64,000 bases of DNA from an uncultured Oscillospiraceae bacterium (GTDB lineage Bacteria; Bacillota; Clostridia; Oscillospirales; Acutalibacteraceae), in assembly GCA_949289045.1 (NCBI GenBank), contig CASEMN010000001.1, forward strand, positions 372,001 to 436,000, written 5' to 3'. The position numbers were made by a program, and so were the translations under genes. This document shows, piece after piece, positions 35,657 through 43,971 of the stretch. The notes under the pieces are model-generated. The model made no database searches. It had not been told where the DNA came from and saw nothing but the letters and a program-made list of their open reading frames with translations. The first letter of the stretch is position 1. Each line of letters opens with the position of its first letter.

Positions 35657-36355
35657 TTAAACGTGAAAAGTTCTTTTAAACCAAAGTTCAAACCGTTTGT
35701 TTCCTGATACAATTGCAAAAAAGATTATCAGGGCCGCACAGGAAGCGACAATCGGAATTGAAAATCTTAAAAAAGCATCTTTACCATAAAAATTGCTGTA
35801 GAATCCGTCTATAACCACACTGAGAATAGCAATTTCTGTAAAAATGGCAATAGTGATTTCAGACCATTTGCGTTTTTTCTTACGCATCCAAAAAAGCATA
35901 AATAAAGCAAAGGCAGACACACAGGCGATTACAGGCAATGCCAAATGTAAAAACCATCGCGGAGATTTATTATCTGAAATAACAAACAGCGCATAAAGTG
36001 AAACGGCAACAGAATCCAAAAACCACAGAACATAGGGATGTGCTTTTGTGATAAAAAGAGGAGCAATAAATATTATCCAAAAAAGAGCGCTTGATGTAAT
36101 TATATAAAGCGACCAATTTCCGGAACTTGGCACAAGTAAATTACTGATTCCAAAAACTATATTGGGTATAAGAAGGCACATAGAGATAAAAAATCCCATA
36201 TATTTATTCTTAGCTTTAGGAGTAAAAGTGTTATCCGGATAAGGCGGCAGCTTTTCCGGTTCATCTTCAAAGGCATTGAGCACAGGAGCAGAACAAAGAG
36301 GACATTTTATTGCGCTCTCATCGAGTTCAACACCACAATTAACGCAGTATGACAT
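35657..36355 (-). CDS. Zinc-ribbon membrane protein (DUF6320-like)
   Basis: A 232-aa protein whose N-terminal zinc ribbon (MSYCVNCGVELDESAIKCPLC: two CxxC pairs) is followed by a short PPYPDN linker and six predicted membrane helices from residue ~50. Such proteins are often found directly after condensation-type acyltransferases in Clostridia, as here (13-base gap). The pairing suggests it helps deliver or anchor an acylated lipid or alcohol product. The function is not established. Confidence 0.8.
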   Translation of the reverse strand: MSYCVNCGVELDESAIKCPLCSAPVLNAFEDEPEKLPPYPDNTFTPKAKNKYMGFFISMCLLIPNIVFGISNLLVPSSGNWSLYIITSSALFWIIFIAPLFITKAHPYVLWFLDSVAVSLYALFVISDNKSPRWFLHLALPVIACVSAFALFMLFWMRKKKRKWSEITIAIFTEIAILSVVIDGFYSNFYGKDAFLRFSIPIVASCAALIIFFAIVSGNKRFELWFKRTFHV

Positions 36356-36368
36356 ATTAAATCCTCCT

Positions 36369-37661
36369 TTATCTATTGCTTTCTACTTTAACATGTATTC
36401 CCATTTTTACAAGAGAGGTGAAAAATTCTCTTTCAATATCTGATTCGGCATAGATATTTGCAAAAGTGAGAGCCAGACAGTTGCCAAGACTTGAAGCACC
36501 GCATCTTGCACCATTAAGTTTACCGGGACCTGCCATAAAAATAAATTTATCAACAAAAGGCTCCATATCTTTCGGAAGTTTCACTACTCCCAAATTAGTA
36601 AGCAGTACACTTGTTGTCTGTTCTCCTGTAAGAAGAAAAGATAATCCAATAGCTGCATCTTTAATAAATAGTGGCAAAATGCGGTTAATAGGATTAGATT
36701 CAAGTTTCAAGTTATTTGAAATCATAGCATTAAGCTGCTTTTCGTTATTTATATATCTGAGATAAAGTGAAACCTGTTTTACAACCTCTTCAAAGGTGTA
36801 CTCGCCCATATTGGGGTCAATACGTACACTGTAGCAGAGAGAAAAATTTCTGAAAGTATTCGTCGGGAAAGTTCTTCTCAGATTTACAGGTATCTGAACG
36901 CTTACATCTTTTTTCTTATAGCACTCACGGTTCTGCTTCTGATAATGAATATAAAGAAGCAGTGCACCTAAAAACTCGGTAATAGTTGCATTATACTCAG
37001 CCGCTTTCTTTTTAATGGCATCTACCGGCATGAATCCGGTTGTAATATTTACCCTGTGGTTAGGTAATTTGGTTCCCTTTGCATGATAAACAAATTTGTT
37101 GAACTTCTTAAGCTTTGCCTTTGAATTTGCAAATTTTACAAAGGCATCGTTTATTTCATCTTCTGTTGCAGGCTCATTGATATCGAGCACATTTCCACCA
37201 ACAGAAATAGTATGACCGCATAAAGTCAGATATCTTGCCGCAAGAGTGCATAAAAACAGCGAACCACCGTAACCGTCCGTAAGCACATGGAAGAAATCCA
37301 CCGATATACGCCTATCATAATAATACACCTTAAATAAAAAATGATTATTTTCATTCCACTTGATTCTGTGACAGGGGTTATTAACGTCAAGCATAACCGG
37401 AGGAGCTGCATATTCATTCTCCTGAAGATAATACCAGAAGAATCCCTTTTTAATTTTTACGTCAAAGCAAGGGAATCTTGGAAGCACATCTTCAAGAGCC
37501 TGTTCCAAAATTTCAGGGACAATTTTTTCTTTCAGCACGACAGAAACCCGAAACACGTTTGACCATGTTTCGGTTCGCTGACCGGGAAAAATCTTTCCTG
37601 CATTATCGACTTTAAACCAACGTTTATGGGTACGTGAAGAGCTTTTCTCTTTTTCAGCCAA
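36369..37661 (-). CDS. Condensation-domain-like (PapA/alcohol O-acyltransferase-type) acyltransferase
   Basis: A ~430-aa protein of the CoA-dependent acyltransferase fold. The active-site motif HxxxDG appears as FFHVLTDGYGG (H128/D132/G133 numbered from an upstream GTG), with a single His rather than HHxxxDG. NLRRTFPTNTFRNFSL resembles the solvent-channel motif. It may esterify an alcohol or lipid using acyl-CoA. A GTG at 37670 lies inside GAGGTGAG; the TTG at 37661, just after that site, is the better start. It is attached to the 3' end of the his operon with a 5-15 base gap, an unexpected neighbour for histidine synthesis. Confidence 0.8.
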   Translation of the reverse strand: MAEKEKSSSRTHKRWFKVDNAGKIFPGQRTETWSNVFRVSVVLKEKIVPEILEQALEDVLPRFPCFDVKIKKGFFWYYLQENEYAAPPVMLDVNNPCHRIKWNENNHFLFKVYYYDRRISVDFFHVLTDGYGGSLFLCTLAARYLTLCGHTISVGGNVLDINEPATEDEINDAFVKFANSKAKLKKFNKFVYHAKGTKLPNHRVNITTGFMPVDAIKKKAAEYNATITEFLGALLLYIHYQKQNRECYKKKDVSVQIPVNLRRTFPTNTFRNFSLCYSVRIDPNMGEYTFEEVVKQVSLYLRYINNEKQLNAMISNNLKLESNPINRILPLFIKDAAIGLSFLLTGEQTTSVLLTNLGVVKLPKDMEPFVDKFIFMAGPGKLNGARCGASSLGNCLALTFANIYAESDIEREFFTSLVKMGIHVKVESNR

Positions 37662-37675
37662 AGCACTCACCTCAT

Positions 37676-38002
37676 TCAGCTGTTTTTATCGACCTGATGA
37701 AATTTTTTAAGATTTCCGCTTTTCTGGCGGCGTTTTTCGAGCTCAGCTGCAACATCCTCAACCTCAATGCCTTCGTTTGCCATCATAACAAGAAGATGGA
37801 AAATAAGGTCACTTATTTCGAGAACTGTCTCGCTTTTGTCACCGTTTTTAGCGGCGATGATTGTTTCGGCACATTCTTCGCCCACTTTTTTTAGTATCTT
37901 ATCAAGACCCTTATCAAAAAGATAACAGGTATAAGATCCTTCTGTAGGATTTGCTCTTCTTTCGAGAATTACTTCGTATAAATCTTTGATAATATCATTC
38001 AT
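37676..38002 (-). CDS. hisE: Phosphoribosyl-ATP pyrophosphatase
   Basis: This enzyme carries out step 2 of histidine synthesis, hydrolysing PR-ATP to PR-AMP and pyrophosphate. It is a 108-aa helical MazG-like protein with DKILKKVGEECAETIIAAKNGD and EISDLIFHLLVMMANEGI, the Mg-binding EExxE and D/E residues. HisI is encoded separately just upstream, so the common hisIE fusion is absent. The start is the ATG at 38002, 2 bases past the hisI stop, with GGGAGA upstream. Confidence 0.95.
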   Translation of the reverse strand: MNDIIKDLYEVILERRANPTEGSYTCYLFDKGLDKILKKVGEECAETIIAAKNGDKSETVLEISDLIFHLLVMMANEGIEVEDVAAELEKRRQKSGNLKKFHQVDKNS

Positions 38003-38004
38003 GT

Positions 38005-38331
38005 TTATTTCTCCCATATCTTTGTGTAAAAGCAGCTGTGATTGCCTGTATGGCAAGCAGCTCCTGTTTGTACTACATTTATTAAAAGAGTATCGTCATC
38101 ACAGTCAGTATAAATATCAACTATTTTCTGAATATGACCTGAGGTTGCCCCCTTATGCCAAAGCTCCTGACGGGAACGGCTGTAAAACCAAGTTTCACCT
38201 GTTTCAAAGGTTTTTGCAAGGGATTCACGGTTCATATAGGCAAGCATCAGTACTTCACCTGTTGATTCTTCTCGCACAATCGCCGGAATGAGATCACCTT
38301 TTTTAAAATATCTCTCTATATCGTTATTCAT
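38005..38331 (-). CDS. hisI: Phosphoribosyl-AMP cyclohydrolase
   Basis: Step 3 of histidine synthesis: opens the adenine ring of PR-AMP. It has 108 aa with signatures [33 protein letters not shown], the metal ligands of DCDDD, and zinc cysteines in [12 protein letters not shown]. It overlaps the hisA stop by 4 bases (ATGA), indicating coupled translation. Confidence 0.96.
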   Translation of the reverse strand: MNNDIERYFKKGDLIPAIVREESTGEVLMLAYMNRESLAKTFETGETWFYSRSRQELWHKGATSGHIQKIVDIYTDCDDDTLLINVVQTGAACHTGNHSCFYTKIWEK

Positions 38332-39053
38332 TTCTGCTCCCCTCCGACTTTTATGGCTTCTTCGAGACTGAGTGTACCGCTGTAAATTGATTTACCACAT
38401 ATTACTCCATAAAGTCCGCCATCTTTTACAGCCTTTATATCTTCAATATCCTTGATTCCACCGCTTGCAACTATATTGCAGGAAACAGCGTCATTAAGAG
38501 CAAAAAGCTGCTCCAAATTGGGACCTGACAGCATTCCGTCACGTCCTATATCTGTAAAGATTATATACTTTACACCTTTTCCTTCCATTCTCTTTGCAAG
38601 CTCAATATAGGATATCTCACTTGTCTTTACCCAACCTTCAGCGGCAACCATGCCGTTTCTTGCATCAATGCCGAGAACTATCTTTTCAGCACCATATGCC
38701 TTTATACAGTCTGAAACAAGCTGAGGATTATTTAATGCCGCAGAACCTATTATAACTCTTTCAATTCCTCTTGAAAGATAGTATTCTACATCTTCAGCCT
38801 TTCTTATGCCTCCGCCTACCTCTACCTTTAATCCGCTTTTTTCAGCGGTTTCAGTGAAAACAGAGGTGTTAATCCTTTTGCCGTTAACTGCTCCGTCAAG
38901 ATCAACCATGTGAATCCAAGCAGCGCCAGCTTGTTTAAATGACAAAGCCGTATCGAGAAAATTTTCTGCTACCTTATGGGCTGTATTCATGTCGCCCTTT
39001 TTAAGGCGCACACATTCACCGTTTTTAATATCTATTGCAGGAAAAATAAGCAT
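38328..39053 (-). CDS. hisA: ProFAR isomerase (phosphoribosylformimino-AICAR-P isomerase)
   Basis: Step 4 of histidine synthesis, a 241-aa TIM barrel with [41 protein letters not shown] and [14 protein letters not shown]. The PAID...DLDGA pattern identifies HisA rather than HisF. GGAGG precedes the ATG by 5 bases. The usual neighbours hisH (before) and hisF (after) are both missing here. Confidence 0.96.
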   Translation of the reverse strand: MLIFPAIDIKNGECVRLKKGDMNTAHKVAENFLDTALSFKQAGAAWIHMVDLDGAVNGKRINTSVFTETAEKSGLKVEVGGGIRKAEDVEYYLSRGIERVIIGSAALNNPQLVSDCIKAYGAEKIVLGIDARNGMVAAEGWVKTSEISYIELAKRMEGKGVKYIIFTDIGRDGMLSGPNLEQLFALNDAVSCNIVASGGIKDIEDIKAVKDGGLYGVICGKSIYSGTLSLEEAIKVGGEQK

Positions 39054-39065
39054 ATTGACCTCCGA

Positions 39066-39641
39066 TTAAAGACTTCCCTTAGTTGAAAGAACACCTTTTC
39101 CGTTTTCTTTTACGGCAATTGCGAGAGCGTGAGCCAATGCTTTGAATATCGCCTCAATCTGGTGATGAGTATTCCCGCCGTAAATCATGTTCACGTGAAG
39201 GGTGATTCCGGCATTGTAAGCAAAAGCTCTCATAAACTCTTCACACATACAGGAGTCAAACTCGCCTACTCTTTCTTCAGGAAATTCAGCATTGAAAACA
39301 AGGAAAGGTCTTCCTGAAACATCCAGTGAAACAAAGGCAAGAGATTCATCCATAGGAACTGTAAAGCTGCCATACCTCTCTATACCGCTTTTATCTCCCA
39401 GAGCTTCGGCAAAAGCTTTTCCGAGAACTATGCCTGTATCTTCAATTGTGTGGTGACAGTCAACATTGAGATCACCTTTAACATCAGCTTTCAAACCAAA
39501 GCCGCCGTGAACGGCGAAAGCTGTAAGCATATGGTCAAAAAAGCCTATGCCTGTTTTTATTTCACACTCTCCGCCATCAAGGCAAAGCTCTATTTTTATA
39601 TCGGTTTCTTTTGTTTTTCTGCTTATATCAGCACATCTCAT
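39066..39641 (-). CDS. hisB: Imidazoleglycerol-phosphate dehydratase
   Basis: Dehydrates IGP to imidazole-acetol phosphate. The single-function form (~191 aa) has metal-binding histidines in GIGFFDHMLTAFAVHGGF, DCHHTIEDTGI and HHQIEAIFKALAHAL. The start is uncertain. The ATG at 39641 begins MRCADISRKTKET, matching the family start, but no ribosome site precedes it. A GTG at 39653 is 13 bases after GGAGG and may be used instead. Confidence 0.94.
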   Translation of the reverse strand: MRCADISRKTKETDIKIELCLDGGECEIKTGIGFFDHMLTAFAVHGGFGLKADVKGDLNVDCHHTIEDTGIVLGKAFAEALGDKSGIERYGSFTVPMDESLAFVSLDVSGRPFLVFNAEFPEERVGEFDSCMCEEFMRAFAYNAGITLHVNMIYGGNTHHQIEAIFKALAHALAIAVKENGKGVLSTKGSL

Positions 39642-39673
39642 ATTATAAATCACGCTAAAAGCGCATCCTCCGT

Positions 39674-40729
39674 TTAAGATTTATAGAATAAATCAATTCC
39701 TTCGCACACTTTTTTGTTTTCATTTTCACTTCCGGCAGAAATTCTAAGGTGTGTACCCATTTTTCTTACGGCGATACCTTTGGTTTTAAGAAACTCGAAA
39801 AGCTCCCCTGCCTTTTCAAACTCAGTATACACAAAATTCGTAACCGGTGCAACGGGTTTTATTTTTCCTTTATACTTTTCTGAGAGAGCGGTTATCCTTT
39901 TATAAAGCTCGTCTCTGGATCTTTTGATACTTTCGGTACATTCTCTTAAGTAATCAGCATGATTGAGAACTACCGCACCCGCTGCCTGAGAAAGACTGTT
40001 GACATTATAGGGAGATTTTACGCTTCTTATAACATCGGTAAGGGTTTTATTTGCAACAGCAAAACCGAGTCGCATTGCCGCCAAACCAAATGCCTTTGAG
40101 CAAGTACGCAAAATTATAAGATTATCATATTTCTCCGCTTCATTAATTAAAGATTCATCCCAGAAATCCATATAGGCTTCGTCCAAAACCACAAGGCAAC
40201 TGAGAGAAGAAATAAGCTTTCTCATCTCATCCCTTTTAACTCCTAAGGATGTAGGGTTACAGGGGTTTGAGAAAATAAGTACACGTACATTTTGCTCTTT
40301 AGCTTCATTAATTACATTATCCACAGAAAATTCAAGGCTGGTGTTTTTAAAGAAATCAATACACTGAGCCTCCACAATCGAAGCATAAAAAGCATACATT
40401 GAAAAGTCAGGAGTAACGGTCATAACCTTGTCGCCTTTTTGAAGAAAAGCGGTCATTATAACTGAAATAAGCTCATCGGAGCCATTTCCGGCAGTGACAA
40501 AATTTTTATCTATACCATAAAACTTTGCAAAAGCCTCGCAAAGCTCAGTGGCAAAGGGATCGGGATAACGGTTAAAATCAACTTTTCCTATTGCTTCCTT
40601 AACCTCTGAGAGGATTTCTTCACTGAGAGAAAAATAAGATTCGTTAGCATCAAGCCTTACTGCATATTCACCCTCAACAGGAGAATACGGTGTGAGATTT
40701 TTAATTTTTTCATTTAAAACAAAAGCCAT
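39674..40729 (-). CDS. hisC: Histidinol-phosphate aminotransferase
   Basis: A 351-aa PLP class-II aminotransferase. The Schiff-base lysine is K212 in TCSKAFGLAAMRLGF. Others: RLDANESYF, FSNPCNPTSLG and VVLDEAYMDF (PLP-contacting Asp/Tyr). It converts imidazole-acetol phosphate plus glutamate to histidinol phosphate. It lies 2 bases after hisD, with GAGG before the ATG. Confidence 0.94.
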   Translation of the reverse strand: MAFVLNEKIKNLTPYSPVEGEYAVRLDANESYFSLSEEILSEVKEAIGKVDFNRYPDPFATELCEAFAKFYGIDKNFVTAGNGSDELISVIMTAFLQKGDKVMTVTPDFSMYAFYASIVEAQCIDFFKNTSLEFSVDNVINEAKEQNVRVLIFSNPCNPTSLGVKRDEMRKLISSLSCLVVLDEAYMDFWDESLINEAEKYDNLIILRTCSKAFGLAAMRLGFAVANKTLTDVIRSVKSPYNVNSLSQAAGAVVLNHADYLRECTESIKRSRDELYKRITALSEKYKGKIKPVAPVTNFVYTEFEKAGELFEFLKTKGIAVRKMGTHLRISAGSENENKKVCEGIDLFYKS

Positions 40730-40731
40730 TT

Positions 40732-42015
40732 TTAAAACCTCACCTTAATTGAATTTGCATGAGCGCCAAGCCCCTCAGCCTCTGCAAGAGTAATAACATC
40801 ATCCTTATCCTGAGAAAGGGCGGATTCGGTATAGTAAATAAAGCTGGATTTCTTTACAAAGCTGTCAACTGAAAGAGGAGAGAAAAATCTCGCCGTACCG
40901 CCGGTTGGCAGAACGTGGTTCGGGCCCGCATAATAATCGCCCAAAGGTTCTGGAGAATAATTGCCCAAAAATACAGAACCGGCATTATCCATCCGTCCAA
41001 TATATTCCATGGGATTTTCTACGCACATTTCAAGGTGCTCCGGAGCAAGCTCATTTGCGAAATCCACCGCTTCACTAAGATTCTGGCAAACAATAATCGC
41101 ACCGTAATCTTTAAGAGACTTTTTGATTATATCTTTTCTTGGCATTTCCTCTACCTGACGCTTTAAATCCTCTACAGTTTCAGAAGCTATCTTTTCACTG
41201 TTAGTAAGAAGAATTGCGCTTGCAAGTACATCATGCTCAGCCTGAGACATAAGATCCGCTGCAAGGAACTCAGGTTTTGCACTATCATCAGCAACGATTA
41301 AAATTTCACTGGGACCTGCTATCATATCGATGTCCACAACTCCATAAAGGAGCTTCTTAGCAGTGGCAACATAGATATTTCCGGGGCCTACGATTTTATC
41401 AACTTTCGGAACCCTCTGAGTACCGTACGCCAAAGCGGCAACAGCCTGGGCTCCGCCTGCAAGGAAAACCCTATCAACACCGGCAACATAAGCTGCTGCA
41501 AGGATATGTGGATTTGCTCCGCCGTCTTTCATTGGAGGAGTCACCATTATAAGCTCTTCAACTCCTGCGATTTTGGCGGGGATGGCATTCATAAGCACAG
41601 AGGACGGATAAGCTGCCGTACCTCCGGGAACATAAAGACCTACTCTTTTAAGTCCTCTGATACGCTGACCAAGAATAACTCCGTTTTCTTTTGTAGTAAG
41701 CCAGCTCTGCTGTTTTTGACGAGCATGGAAATCTTTAATTCTCTCAGCGGCATTTTTTACAGCTGTTAAAAACTCGGGAGCAACGCTGTTTACCGCCTCT
41801 TCCATCTCTTCTTTTGTCACTTCAAGTTTTTCAGGAACTGAGCCGTCAAAAAGCTTTGTGTATCTGTCAAGAGCAGCGTCTCCCTCAAGACGTACTGCTT
41901 CTATAATTTCAGTAACACTTTCAGTAACTTTTTTGCTTGTCTCACCGCTTCTCGCTTTGAGCTGTGCAATAAGCTCTTTTTCTGCTTTTCCGTCTGCTTT
42001 TATATATGAAATCAC
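40732..42015 (-). CDS. hisD: Histidinol dehydrogenase
   Basis: A 427-aa zinc, NAD-dependent enzyme that carries out the last two oxidations to histidine. Signatures: GLKRVGLYVPGGTAAYPSSVLMNAIPA, KIVGPGNIYVATAKK, AGPSEILIVAD, the SQAEHD zinc/base region and APEHLE. The start is a GTG at 42015 preceded by AAAGGAGG. Confidence 0.96.
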   Translation of the reverse strand: MISYIKADGKAEKELIAQLKARSGETSKKVTESVTEIIEAVRLEGDAALDRYTKLFDGSVPEKLEVTKEEMEEAVNSVAPEFLTAVKNAAERIKDFHARQKQQSWLTTKENGVILGQRIRGLKRVGLYVPGGTAAYPSSVLMNAIPAKIAGVEELIMVTPPMKDGGANPHILAAAYVAGVDRVFLAGGAQAVAALAYGTQRVPKVDKIVGPGNIYVATAKKLLYGVVDIDMIAGPSEILIVADDSAKPEFLAADLMSQAEHDVLASAILLTNSEKIASETVEDLKRQVEEMPRKDIIKKSLKDYGAIIVCQNLSEAVDFANELAPEHLEMCVENPMEYIGRMDNAGSVFLGNYSPEPLGDYYAGPNHVLPTGGTARFFSPLSVDSFVKKSSFIYYTESALSQDKDDVITLAEAEGLGAHANSIKVRF

Positions 42016-42017
42016 AG

Positions 42018-42644
42018 TTATTCCTCCTTTGCCTTTTCAACTTTTTCGAGAAAATCTTCAATCTCGTTTTTGCGAAGCTTCATACTCGCCATATTTACTA
42101 TAACTCTCGCTGAAACGGGTATAATCTCATCAATGACTTCAAGTCCGTTTTCTTTAAGAGTTGAACCAGTTTCTACAATATCGACTATGGCGTCAGAAAG
42201 TCCTAAAAGAGGAGCAAGCTCCACTGAACCCTCGATTTTTATTATCCTGACATCCATGTTTTTGCTTTCAAAATAATTAGCAGCAACAGTCGGATACTTT
42301 GTTGCAATACGCTTTACGTTATATCCGCTGAAAAAATCGGTTCCTTTAGGTCCTGCAAGAGCAAAACGACATTTGCCAAAACCTAAATCCATAACCTCGT
42401 AAAAGCTTTTTCCGCTTTCTACTATGGTGTCTTTACCGACGATACCGATATCACATACACCGTGCTCAACATATGTTGTAACATCGGCAGCCTTTGCAAG
42501 AACCACCTCATATGGCGGAACAGGCAAAACAAGCTTTCTTCCCTTTTCAATAAGAGCGGTACAGTCGAGACCCATTTTGGAAAAAAGCTCTACTGTCTTT
42601 TTTTCAAGTCTTCCCTTTGTAAGGGCGATTCTAAGTGGCTTCAT
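42018..42644 (-). CDS. hisG: ATP phosphoribosyltransferase, short catalytic form
   Basis: First and committed step of histidine synthesis (ATP + PRPP to PR-ATP). The 208-aa short form has KGRLEKKTVELF, DVTTYVEHGVCDIGIVGKDT and the PRPP loop DIVETGSTLKENGL. Short HisG lacks the regulatory ACT-like domain and needs HisZ, which is encoded immediately upstream and overlaps by 4 bases. Confidence 0.96.
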   Translation of the reverse strand: MKPLRIALTKGRLEKKTVELFSKMGLDCTALIEKGRKLVLPVPPYEVVLAKAADVTTYVEHGVCDIGIVGKDTIVESGKSFYEVMDLGFGKCRFALAGPKGTDFFSGYNVKRIATKYPTVAANYFESKNMDVRIIKIEGSVELAPLLGLSDAIVDIVETGSTLKENGLEVIDEIIPVSARVIVNMASMKLRKNEIEDFLEKVEKAKEE

Positions 42645-43849
42645 GCTTTTTTCCCTCCTGTTCTCTCGATTTTGAATCCGTCTTTTCCGATAATGTGTAT
42701 TGCACGTATTCCCTTTTTCTCAGCGTACTCACGAGCTTCGTCAAGAGTAGATCCTGTAAATATCTCAGCCACTATATCAGTAAGCTCTCTTGCATAGATA
42801 AGGGCGTTGATTTCATATCCGTCCTCACCAAAAACGAGTACATCAGCAGCTTTCTCTCCCTCAGCTTCACCTCTTTGAAGCATTGCTTTTGCAAGAGCGT
42901 CTACATCTACTCCGAAGCCTGTCGCAGGAAGTTCTCTGCCGAACTCTCCTATAAGTCCGTCATATCTTCCTCCGGAAAGAACCGTTATACCTGAGCCTTC
43001 AATATATCCTCTGAAAACAGTTCCTGTGTAATAATTGCTTCTGTGTACAAGACCAAGATCTATTGTTATTTTTTCACCTAAGCCAAGCTGTGAAAGTGAA
43101 GAATAGATTGTTCCCAAATATTTAAGAGCTTTGTGTGCTTCTTCAGAATCATATAATTTTGCAGCTTCTTCCAATATTTCAGCGCCGCCAAAAAGTCGTG
43201 GAAGTCTTTTTAATGCCACGGTGACATCCGTCTGAGGCATTGAATCAAGAAGATCATTAAGAGCTGCATAATTTTTGGACTCAATAAGCTCGTTTATTTC
43301 CTCTCTTACATCATCATCTGCGTCAAGTGCGTTTGCGAGAGACTTAAAAAATCCTGCATGGCCAATTTCTATTCTGAAATCTGCCGCACCGCAGCCCTGT
43401 AAAGCATCAATAGCAGTTGAAATAACCTCAAGATCGCTTCTGAGACCCTTTGCACCAATAAGCTCAATTCCGCACTGAACGGTCTCGTTGGCATGGCCTG
43501 CAAGGCTCTGACGGCATCTGAAAACGCTTTGGTTATAATAAAGCCTTATGGGAAGCGATGCCTCACGAAGACGTGTTGTAACTATTCTGGCAATGGGCAT
43601 TGTGCTGTCCGGACGCAGAACAAGAAGTCTTCCGCGATTATCGGTAAGTTTATACATACTTTCCGGTGCAAAGCCTGCGCTTTCACCACTGAACACATCA
43701 AAATATTCAAGTACCGGAGTTATAACTTTACTGTATCCTCTTGATTTAAAAAGTGCGGTAAGGGCTGACTCTACATTTTTTCTCGCAGAGCATTCCTCAA
43801 ACAGCAAATCTCTTGTGCCCTCCGGAGTTGTTCGCAAATACTTTTTCAT
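42641..43849 (-). CDS. hisZ: ATP phosphoribosyltransferase regulatory subunit
   Basis: A 402-aa histidyl-tRNA synthetase paralogue without aminoacylation function that complexes with short HisG and mediates histidine feedback. It keeps the class II core (TPEGTRDLL, LRPDSTMPIARIV, LYYNQSVFR, GGRYDGLIGEFG). The end is a short alpha/beta piece (GYEINALIYARELTDI) in place of a full anticodon-binding domain. Its position ahead of hisG separates it from hisS. It is first gene of the operon, with promoter at 43906-43934. Confidence 0.92.
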   Translation of the reverse strand: MKKYLRTTPEGTRDLLFEECSARKNVESALTALFKSRGYSKVITPVLEYFDVFSGESAGFAPESMYKLTDNRGRLLVLRPDSTMPIARIVTTRLREASLPIRLYYNQSVFRCRQSLAGHANETVQCGIELIGAKGLRSDLEVISTAIDALQGCGAADFRIEIGHAGFFKSLANALDADDDVREEINELIESKNYAALNDLLDSMPQTDVTVALKRLPRLFGGAEILEEAAKLYDSEEAHKALKYLGTIYSSLSQLGLGEKITIDLGLVHRSNYYTGTVFRGYIEGSGITVLSGGRYDGLIGEFGRELPATGFGVDVDALAKAMLQRGEAEGEKAADVLVFGEDGYEINALIYARELTDIVAEIFTGSTLDEAREYAEKKGIRAIHIIGKDGFKIERTGGKKA

Positions 43850-43901
43850 AATCTTCTCCCATAAGTTTGTTTTACTTTAGTCTGCTAACACGCTAATTTG
43901 G

Positions 43902-43934
43902 TAATATGTTATCATATTAAACACAATTAGTCAA
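43902..43934 (-). promoter_or_regulatory. his operon promoter with palindrome over the -10
   Basis: Minus-strand TTGACT (43929-43934), 17 bp and TAACAT (43906-43911). The inverted repeat TAATATG-TTAT-CATATTA (43902-43919) spans the -10, a likely repressor site. No T-box or His-rich leader peptide is seen in the remaining ~50-base leader. Confidence 0.6.
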
Positions 43935-43971
43935 CCTCTAAATAAAGAATCAGATAAAAACTTAATGCGTA

